DNA of 64,000 bases from positions 992,001-1,056,000 of the forward strand of contig NZ_LT899436.1 of assembly GCF_900198195.1 (NCBI RefSeq). The letters are read 5' to 3'. The notes under the pieces were generated by a model, which ran no database searches, was not told the origin of the DNA, and saw only the letters and a program-made list of their open reading frames with translations. Both the position numbers and the translations under genes were made by a program. Shown one piece after another: positions 57,636 through 64,000 of the stretch; position 1 is the first letter of the stretch; every line of letters starts with the position of its first letter. Source of the stretch: Tenacibaculum jejuense (GTDB lineage: Bacteria; Bacteroidota; Bacteroidia; Flavobacteriales; Flavobacteriaceae).

Positions 57636-59102
57636 TTGAAAATAGTTAAAGACATATTATATAAGGTAGGAGTGAATTCAGTATTTGGAGATACAAATAT
57701 TGAGATTGCTAATGTGGTTTTTGATAGTAGGAAGGTTGTTGAAAATGATTTGTTTGTGGCCCAGCGTGGAGTAAATGTTGATGGTCATGAATTTATAGAT
57801 AAGGCAATTGATTTAGGTGCAAAAGTTGTTGTTTGTGAGGTTGTACCGGAAAATAAAAAAGAGGGAGTTGTTTATGTTGAGGTTAATGATGCCAATAAAG
57901 CGTTGGCAAACATAGCAGCAAATTATTATGATAATCCTTCGGATAAAATCAAATTAATAGGAGTAACAGGAACTAACGGAAAAACGACAGTCACAACGTT
58001 GTTATATCAGTTGTTTAAAAAGTTAGGGTATTGTGCAGGATTGCTTTCTACGGTTAAGATAATGGTAGATGAAGTAGCGTATAAAGCTACGCACACAACT
58101 CCAGATTCATTAACGATCAATAAATATTTATCGGAAATGGTGAATCAAGGTGTTGAGTTCTGTTTTATGGAAGTGAGTTCTCATGGTATTCATCAGCAGA
58201 GAATAGAAGGGTTAACTTTTGAGGGAGCTGTGTTTACAAATTTATCACATGATCATTTAGATTATCATAATTCGTTTGCGGAATATAGAGATGTGAAAAA
58301 ATCTTTTTTTGACGGTTTATCTAAAAACGCTTTTGCGCTAACAAATATAGATGACAAGAATGGTAATATCATGCTTCAGAATACAAAGGCAAGCAAGAAA
58401 TCGTATGCGCTTAAAACACTAGCTGATTTTAAGGCGAAGATTTTAGAAAAAAGCTTTTCAGGTTCACTTGTTACTATAAATGGAATTGAAGTTTGGTCAA
58501 AACTTATAGGTGATTTTAATATATATAACCTTCTGGCAATTTATGGAGTTAGTGAGTTGTTAGGTTTAGATAAAATAGAGGTTTTACGAGCGATTAGTGA
58601 GCTTCAAAGTGTAAGTGGTCGATTTGAATATATCGTATCTAACGACAAAATCACGGCGATAGTAGATTATGCGCATACGCCAGATGCTTTAAAAAATGTT
58701 CTAGAAACTATTAATAACATAAGAACAGGTAACGAGCAAGTAATTACTGTTGTGGGTTGTGGTGGAGATAGAGATAAAACAAAGCGTCCTAAAATGGCAA
58801 ATATTGCTTCTTTATTAAGTAGTCAAGCGATTTTTACCTCTGATAATCCCAGGACAGAAGATCCTCAAGTGATAATAGATGAAATGGAAGCTGGGGTAAC
58901 TCCAGAAAATTATAGAAAAACAATAGCTATTGTAGACAGAAAGCAAGCGATAAAAACCGCTTGTAAGTTAGCGCAGCCAGGAGATATAATCCTGATCGCA
59001 GGAAAAGGACATGAAAATTATCAAGAGGTGAATGGTGAACGTCACCATTTTGATGATTTGGAAGAAGTGAAACAATGTTTTAATCAACTAAAAAATATAT
59101 AA
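57636..59102 (+). CDS. murE: UDP-MurNAc-tripeptide synthetase MurE
   Basis: The 488-residue Mur ligase has the ATP loop TGTNGKTT at 111-118, the UDP-MurNAc pocket HTTPDSLT and the amino-acid motif DNPR at 403-406. DNPR indicates meso-diaminopimelate as the added residue, as in most Gram-negative bacteria. It acts in the cytoplasm on UDP-MurNAc-L-Ala-D-Glu. The TTG start abuts the ftsI stop, and mraY follows after 3 bp. Confidence 0.95.
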   Translation: MKIVKDILYKVGVNSVFGDTNIEIANVVFDSRKVVENDLFVAQRGVNVDGHEFIDKAIDLGAKVVVCEVVPENKKEGVVYVEVNDANKALANIAANYYDNPSDKIKLIGVTGTNGKTTVTTLLYQLFKKLGYCAGLLSTVKIMVDEVAYKATHTTPDSLTINKYLSEMVNQGVEFCFMEVSSHGIHQQRIEGLTFEGAVFTNLSHDHLDYHNSFAEYRDVKKSFFDGLSKNAFALTNIDDKNGNIMLQNTKASKKSYALKTLADFKAKILEKSFSGSLVTINGIEVWSKLIGDFNIYNLLAIYGVSELLGLDKIEVLRAISELQSVSGRFEYIVSNDKITAIVDYAHTPDALKNVLETINNIRTGNEQVITVVGCGGDRDKTKRPKMANIASLLSSQAIFTSDNPRTEDPQVIIDEMEAGVTPENYRKTIAIVDRKQAIKTACKLAQPGDIILIAGKGHENYQEVNGERHHFDDLEEVKQCFNQLKNI

Positions 59103-59105
59103 AGA

Positions 59106-60332
59106 ATGTTGTATTACCTATTTGAATATTTAGAAAGTGAATTCAATTTAACCGGAGCGAGTGTGTTTCAATTTATCACATTTCGTTCGGCTGCAGCATT
59201 TATATTGTCATTGTTGATTTCTACAATTTTTGGTAAAAGAATTATCAATTTCTTGAGAAGACAACAAGTCGGTGAAAGTATTAGAGATTTAGGATTAGAT
59301 GGGCAAATGCAAAAAAGCGGAACGCCTACAATGGGTGGTGTAATTATCATCATGGCGACGTTAATTCCAGTGTTGTTACTAGCTAAGCTAGAAAACATAT
59401 ATGTAATCATTTTGTTGATAACAACTGTTTGGATGGGCTTTATTGGGTTTGCTGATGATTATATAAAAGTATTCAAAAAAGACAAGGCAGGTTTAAAAGG
59501 AATTTTCAAAGTAGTTGGTCAAGTTGGATTAGGGCTTATTGTCGGAGCGATTTTATACTTCAATGATGATGTAACTATAAAAGAACAATTGCCACAAGAG
59601 CAACAAATAGTTATGGAGAATGGTAAGAAGAAAGTTTTTAGTGAGGCACATAAGTCAACTAAAACAACTGTTCCATTTTTAAAAGATAACGAATTAGACT
59701 ATGCGAAAGCTTTAAGTTTCTTAGGTGAAGGTTATGAAAAATACGCATGGTTAATTTTTATTCCAATTGTTGTTTTTATTGTTACAGGGGTTTCCAACGG
59801 AGCAAATTTAACAGATGGAATTGACGGTTTAGCTGCAGGGTCTTCTGCTATTATGGTAGTAACTCTGGCTATTTTTACTTGGGTTTCTGGTAATATCATT
59901 TTTGCTGATTATCTAGATGTAATGTATATACCAAATTCTGGTGAAATGACAGTTTTTGTTGCTGCTTTTGCTGGAGCGCTAATAGGTTTTTTATGGTATA
60001 ATACTTATCCGGCTCAGGTTTTTATGGGAGACACAGGGAGTTTAACAATTGGAGGAATCATTGCTGTAATTGCAATTGCAATCCGTAAAGAATTATTGTT
60101 GCCTGTTTTAGCAGGGATTTTTGTTGCTGAAAATTTATCAGTGATTTTACAGGTTTCATATTTCAAATACACGAAGAAAAAATATGGTGAAGGAAGACGA
60201 ATTTTTAAAATGTCGCCTTTACATCATCATTATCAAAAGTTAAACTATCACGAAAGTAAAATTGTAACTCGATTTTGGATTGTTGGAATTTTACTAGCTG
60301 TGTTTACAGTAGTAACATTGAAGTTGAGGTAA
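59106..60332 (+). CDS. mraY: Phospho-MurNAc-pentapeptide transferase MraY
   Basis: A polytopic membrane protein of 408 residues, with [20 protein letters not shown] (about 73-92), the acidic [17 protein letters not shown] (about 114-130), the [16 protein letters not shown] motif (about 233-248) and the HHHYQ loop near 378. It forms lipid I from UDP-MurNAc-pentapeptide and undecaprenyl phosphate. A hydrophilic insert (about 155-205) is typical of Bacteroidota forms. It overlaps murD by 1 bp (TAATG). Confidence 0.95.
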   Translation: MLYYLFEYLESEFNLTGASVFQFITFRSAAAFILSLLISTIFGKRIINFLRRQQVGESIRDLGLDGQMQKSGTPTMGGVIIIMATLIPVLLLAKLENIYVIILLITTVWMGFIGFADDYIKVFKKDKAGLKGIFKVVGQVGLGLIVGAILYFNDDVTIKEQLPQEQQIVMENGKKKVFSEAHKSTKTTVPFLKDNELDYAKALSFLGEGYEKYAWLIFIPIVVFIVTGVSNGANLTDGIDGLAAGSSAIMVVTLAIFTWVSGNIIFADYLDVMYIPNSGEMTVFVAAFAGALIGFLWYNTYPAQVFMGDTGSLTIGGIIAVIAIAIRKELLLPVLAGIFVAENLSVILQVSYFKYTKKKYGEGRRIFKMSPLHHHYQKLNYHESKIVTRFWIVGILLAVFTVVTLKLR

Positions 60333-61666
60333 TGAAAAAGTTAGTTGTCTTAGGAGGAGGAGAAAGTGGAGTAGGAACGGCTATTCTAGGGAAGAAAAAA
60401 GGTTTTGATGTTTTTGTTTCTGATAAAGGAACGATAGCAAAGAAATATAAAGAAGTTCTTGAATATAATGAGATAGATTTTGAGGAAAATCAGCATACAG
60501 AGAGTGAAATTTTTAATGCTGATGTGGTAATGAAAAGTCCTGGTATTCCAGATAAAGTAGCTCTAATTCAAGAGTTATTATCAAAAGGAATTAAAGTGAT
60601 TTCAGAGATAGAATTTGCAGTAGAGTATACAGATGCGACTATAGTTGGAATTACAGGTTCAAATGGAAAAACAACCACAACAATGTTAACGCATCATATT
60701 TTAAAAAATGGTGGTTTAAATGTTGGAATGGGAGGAAATATTGGAGATAGTTTTGCAAAACAAGTTGCAGAGCAAAATTATGAGAATTATGTGTTAGAGT
60801 TAAGTAGTTTTCAATTGGATGGAATCGATTCATTCCGTTGTCATATTGCCATGATTACTAACATTACTCCAGATCATCTCGATAGATATGATTATGATTT
60901 TAATAAATATATAGCTTCAAAGTTCAGAATAGCAATGAATCAAACGAAAGATGATTTTTTGATTTATGATTCTGATGATGAGGTAATAGTGAATTGGTTG
61001 GATAAACATCCTGTTCAATCAAAATTAGTTCCATTTTCAATAACTAAAGAATTGAAATATGGAGCATTTGTTAAGGATGATGCAATAATAATTAGAATAA
61101 ACGAAGAAGAATTTATAATGGATAAATCTTATTTAACGATACAAGGAAAGCACAATACAAAAAACGCAATGGCATCTATGTTGGCATCTAAATTATTACA
61201 AGTACGTAATAATAGGATTTCAGAAAGTATGTCAAGTTTTGAAGGGGCTGAGCATCGTTTGGAAAAAGTGGTGAAAATTGAAGGAGTTACTTATGTGAAT
61301 GATAGTAAAGCTACAAATGTAAATGCAACATTTTATGCTCTAGAATGTATGGATGCTCCAACAGTTTGGATTGTTGGTGGTGTAGATAAAGGAAATGATT
61401 ATACAGACTTATTACCTTTAGTTAGAGAAAAGGTAAAAGGGATTGTGTGTTTAGGTTTAGATAATCAGAAGATTATAGAGACATTTCAAAATGTTGTAGA
61501 TATTGTTGTGGAAACAGCAGGAGCTCAAGAAGCAGTAAAAGTGGCTCATAAAATAGCGCAAAAAGGTGATACAGTTTTATTATCTCCAGCATGTGCAAGT
61601 TTCGATTTGTTTGAAAATTATGAAGATAGAGGTCGTCAATTTAAAAGTGCAGTAAGAAGTTTATAA
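60332..61666 (+). CDS. murD: UDP-MurNAc-L-alanine:D-glutamate ligase MurD
   Basis: From the ATG at 60,332 the protein is 444 residues and starts [20 protein letters not shown], the Rossmann part, with the ATP loop GSNGKTT at 109-115, NITPDHLDRY and the C-terminal LSPACASFDLFENYEDRG. It adds D-glutamate in the cytoplasm. An earlier start at 60,275 would lie inside mraY and lacks family similarity. Confidence 0.95.
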   Translation: MKKLVVLGGGESGVGTAILGKKKGFDVFVSDKGTIAKKYKEVLEYNEIDFEENQHTESEIFNADVVMKSPGIPDKVALIQELLSKGIKVISEIEFAVEYTDATIVGITGSNGKTTTTMLTHHILKNGGLNVGMGGNIGDSFAKQVAEQNYENYVLELSSFQLDGIDSFRCHIAMITNITPDHLDRYDYDFNKYIASKFRIAMNQTKDDFLIYDSDDEVIVNWLDKHPVQSKLVPFSITKELKYGAFVKDDAIIIRINEEEFIMDKSYLTIQGKHNTKNAMASMLASKLLQVRNNRISESMSSFEGAEHRLEKVVKIEGVTYVNDSKATNVNATFYALECMDAPTVWIVGGVDKGNDYTDLLPLVREKVKGIVCLGLDNQKIIETFQNVVDIVVETAGAQEAVKVAHKIAQKGDTVLLSPACASFDLFENYEDRGRQFKSAVRSL

Positions 61667-61670
61667 AATA

Positions 61671-62861
61671 TTGAAAACAATATTTAAACATATAAAAGGA
61701 GATAGAGCCATTTGGGCTATAGTTGCTGTTTTAGCAATTCTTTCTTTCATGCCTGTATATAGCGCAAGTACAAACTTGGTGTATGTTGTTGGTAATGGAT
61801 CAACAACAGGGCATTTAATCAAGCACATCGTACTGCTGCTTATGGGATTTGGTATTTTATATGGAGTTCATAAAATACCATACCGATATTTCAGTGGAGG
61901 TTCTGTGTTAATGTTGCCTATAGTTTTACTCTTGTTAATAGTTACAATAGCTCAGGGAACAACAATTGGTGGTGCTAATGCAAGTCGATGGATTCGAATT
62001 CCTTTTGTGGGAGTTGGTTTTCAAACTTCAACTCTTGCTGGTCTTGTTGTTTTGGTATATGTGGCACGTTATTTAGCAAAGAATAAGGAAAAGAAGATTG
62101 TATTTAAAGAGAGTTTGTTACAATTATGGTTGCCAGTAGGTTTGATATTAATATTGATTTTACCTGCAAACTTTTCTACTACAGCTATTATATTTTCGAT
62201 GGTAATTATGTTAACTTTTATTGGAGGATATCCATTAAAATACATAGCGAATATTTTAGGAATTGGAGTTGTAGCATTAGGACTCTTTATTTTGGTGATA
62301 AAAGCTTTTCCAGATGCGATGCCTAACCGATTAGCAACTTGGGAAAGTAGAATCGATGGTTTTTTTAATTCAGAAAACCAACCTGAAAATTATCAAGTTG
62401 AAAAAGCAAAAATAGCCATTGCAACTGGAGGTCCTTTTGGAAAAGGAGCTGGTAAAAGTGTGCAGAAAAATTTCTTACCACAGTCTTCTTCAGATTTTAT
62501 TTACGCAATTATTGTTGAAGAATATGGAATGATGGGAGCCTTATTGGTTATTTTTATGTATTTCTTGCTGTTATTCAGGATAATAATAGCTGCAAAAAAA
62601 GCGACAACAATTTTTGCAACTTTATTAGTAATTGGCGTAGGTTTGCCGATCATTTTTCAGGCCATTATTAATATGGCTGTAGCGGTAAATTTATTTCCAG
62701 TTACAGGGCAAACTTTACCACTAATTAGTAGTGGGGGAACTTCAATTTGGATGACTTGTTTTGCTTTAGGAATGGTCTTAAGTGTTAGTGCTTCGAAGAA
62801 TGATACAGAAGAATCAATTTTAGATGATAATCCGTTAGATATTTTACATGAAACCATATAA
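61671..62861 (+). CDS. ftsW: Septal peptidoglycan glycosyltransferase FtsW
   Basis: A SEDS-family protein of 396 residues with about ten membrane helices. Family blocks visible are GTTIGGANASRWIRIPFVGVG (split by region, about 89-108), LPQSSSDFIYAIIVEEYGMM (about 267-286) and the closing LPLISSGGTSIWMTCFALGM. It polymerises glycan strands with FtsI at the septum. TTG start, 4 bp after murD. Confidence 0.92.
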   Translation: MKTIFKHIKGDRAIWAIVAVLAILSFMPVYSASTNLVYVVGNGSTTGHLIKHIVLLLMGFGILYGVHKIPYRYFSGGSVLMLPIVLLLLIVTIAQGTTIGGANASRWIRIPFVGVGFQTSTLAGLVVLVYVARYLAKNKEKKIVFKESLLQLWLPVGLILILILPANFSTTAIIFSMVIMLTFIGGYPLKYIANILGIGVVALGLFILVIKAFPDAMPNRLATWESRIDGFFNSENQPENYQVEKAKIAIATGGPFGKGAGKSVQKNFLPQSSSDFIYAIIVEEYGMMGALLVIFMYFLLLFRIIIAAKKATTIFATLLVIGVGLPIIFQAIINMAVAVNLFPVTGQTLPLISSGGTSIWMTCFALGMVLSVSASKNDTEESILDDNPLDILHETI

Positions 62862-62867
62862 ATATAA

Positions 62868-63962
62868 ATGACGATGGAAAAATCAATAAATGTTATAATA
62901 AGTGGAGGTGGAACAGGAGGTCATATCTATCCTGCAATTGCCATAGCTAACGAAATAAAGTTACGCTATCCAACTGCGCATATATTATTTATTGGTGCCA
63001 AGGGTAAAATGGAAATGGAAAAAGTACCCAAAGCTGGTTATGAAATCAAAGGGTTGTGGATTTCGGGTATTCAAAGAAAATTAACATTACAAAACTTAAT
63101 GTTTCCATTTAAGCTAATAAGTAGTTTATGGAATGCAAGTAAAATTATAAGAAAATTTAAACCAGATGTTGCAATTGGAACAGGTGGTTTTGCAAGTGGG
63201 CCAGCTTTAATGATGGCAAACAGAAAAGGTATTCCTACTGTGATTCAAGAACAAAATTCTTATCCAGGAATTACCAATAAATTATTAAGTAAAAAAGCAA
63301 AAAAGATTTGTGTTGCTTACGATAATTTAGAGCGATTCTTTCCGTTAGATAAAATCGTGAAAACGGGTAACCCTGTGCGACAAGATCTGTTGTTGATACA
63401 TACAAAAAGCGAAGAAGCACAAGAGTTTTTTGGTTTAAATACGGCTAAAAAAACAATCTTAGTTATTGGAGGAAGTTTAGGTGCAAGAAGAATTAATCAA
63501 TTAATAGCTACGGAACTTGAATTTTTTCAAAAGCAAGAGGTACAAGTAATCTGGCAATGTGGAAAACTGTATTACGAGGAGTACAAAGAGTATGGGAATG
63601 ATAATGTTCAGGTGCACCAGTTTTTGAACCGAATGGATTTGGCTTATGCAGCAGCTGATTTTGTAATATCAAGAGCAGGAGCAAGTTCAGTATCTGAATT
63701 GTGTATTGTTGGAAAGCCTGTATTGTTTATTCCTTCGCCAAATGTTGCAGAAGATCATCAAACTAAAAACGCTAAGTCTATTGTAGATAAGCATGGTGCA
63801 ATAATGTTACGAGAGAGTGAATTACATACTTTTCCTGTAGTTTTTGAAACATTACTTAGAGATAAAGGCAAACAGGAAAGTTTAAGTGAAAATATTAAAG
63901 AGTTAGCATTACCAAATGCTACAAATCATATAGTAAACGAAATCGAGAGATTAATAAATTAG
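62868..63962 (+). CDS. murG: UDP-GlcNAc:lipid I N-acetylglucosaminyltransferase MurG
   Basis: The 364-residue GT-B enzyme has the [11 protein letters not shown] loop at 13-23, [14 protein letters not shown] (about 102-115) and the second-domain [17 protein letters not shown] (about 266-282) with [14 protein letters not shown]. It makes lipid II on the inner face of the membrane. Its stop overlaps the murC GTG. Confidence 0.95.
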   Translation: MTMEKSINVIISGGGTGGHIYPAIAIANEIKLRYPTAHILFIGAKGKMEMEKVPKAGYEIKGLWISGIQRKLTLQNLMFPFKLISSLWNASKIIRKFKPDVAIGTGGFASGPALMMANRKGIPTVIQEQNSYPGITNKLLSKKAKKICVAYDNLERFFPLDKIVKTGNPVRQDLLLIHTKSEEAQEFFGLNTAKKTILVIGGSLGARRINQLIATELEFFQKQEVQVIWQCGKLYYEEYKEYGNDNVQVHQFLNRMDLAYAAADFVISRAGASSVSELCIVGKPVLFIPSPNVAEDHQTKNAKSIVDKHGAIMLRESELHTFPVVFETLLRDKGKQESLSENIKELALPNATNHIVNEIERLIN

Positions 63963-64000
63963 TGAATTTAAAAGATATACATATTATCTATTTCATAGGA
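63962..64000 (+). CDS. murC: MurC, UDP-N-acetylmuramate-L-alanine ligase, start only (partial)
   Basis: A GTG at 63,962 overlaps the murG stop and opens a frame reading MNLKDIHIIYFIG, which fits the first residues of MurC before its glycine-rich GIGGIGMS loop. The window ends after 13 codons. The dcw gene order supports the call. Confidence 0.75.
   Translation, partial: MNLKDIHIIYFIG

Overview
The window is about 30% G+C, low even in its housekeeping genes. It belongs to a marine-type member of Bacteroidota, most likely family Flavobacteriaceae. This rests on the many short lipoproteins with a signal peptide ending at Cys, the flavobacterial TAnnTTTG-like -7 element before mraZ, frequent TTG/GTG starts, and the gene types present (YitT, RDD, LOG, AlkB-like monooxygenase, a standard division and cell-wall cluster). 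No tRNA, rRNA, transposase or tyrosine recombinase is visible.

Layout. (1) 1-1.3 kb: a minus-strand zinc-scarcity type operon (DUF1826, a HisI paralogue and a COG0523 GTPase cut by the window edge). (2) 1.4-13.4 kb: ordinary minus-strand chromosomal genes (small membrane proteins, LOG, RidA, VOC, serine hydrolases, AAA ATPase, transglutaminase-like protein, YitT). (3) 13.4-48.3 kb: the striking region, a one-directional array of mostly single-gene units, all on the minus strand. Between 23.5 and 48.3 kb each unit is separated by an imperfect inverted repeat of about 50-200 bp that ends in ...AAC / GTT.... (4) 48.4-53.7 kb: minus-strand nitroreductase, aldehyde dehydrogenase, AlkB-like monooxygenase, RluA-type synthase, EngB GTPase and alpha/beta hydrolase. 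(5) 53.9-64 kb: the plus-strand dcw cluster mraZ-rsmH-ftsL-ftsI-murE-mraY-murD-ftsW-murG-murC(start), preceded by tandem GTGGT repeats that look like a MraZ operator.

The main result is the array. Its repeats behave like integron attC sites read on the minus strand. The two bases-paired core sequences (RYYYAAC and GTTRRRY type) differ from site to site. The 7-10 bases at the 5' edge of each unit are the reverse complement of those at the 3' edge of the same unit, as expected if each unit was once a circle closed at one attC. At least six body classes share the same outer arms. Sites are intact from 25 to 48 kb and decay into relics between 14 and 24 kb, which fits oldest cassettes lying farthest from the insertion point. 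The proximal edge is at 48,320-48,326, with no integrase next to it, so this is a cluster of attC sites lacking an integrase (CALIN) or an integron whose integrase lies elsewhere.

Cassette contents: about 34 units carry predicted lipoproteins and secreted proteins of unknown role, an acetyltransferase, a MltR-like protein, a suppressor-of-fused-domain protein, a YwqK/MORN protein, and several genes with defence-like domains (FRG, an Abi-C-like protein, a PD-(D/E)XK-like protein with an HTH partner). One unit has no convincing gene. Several cassette families occur twice in the array.
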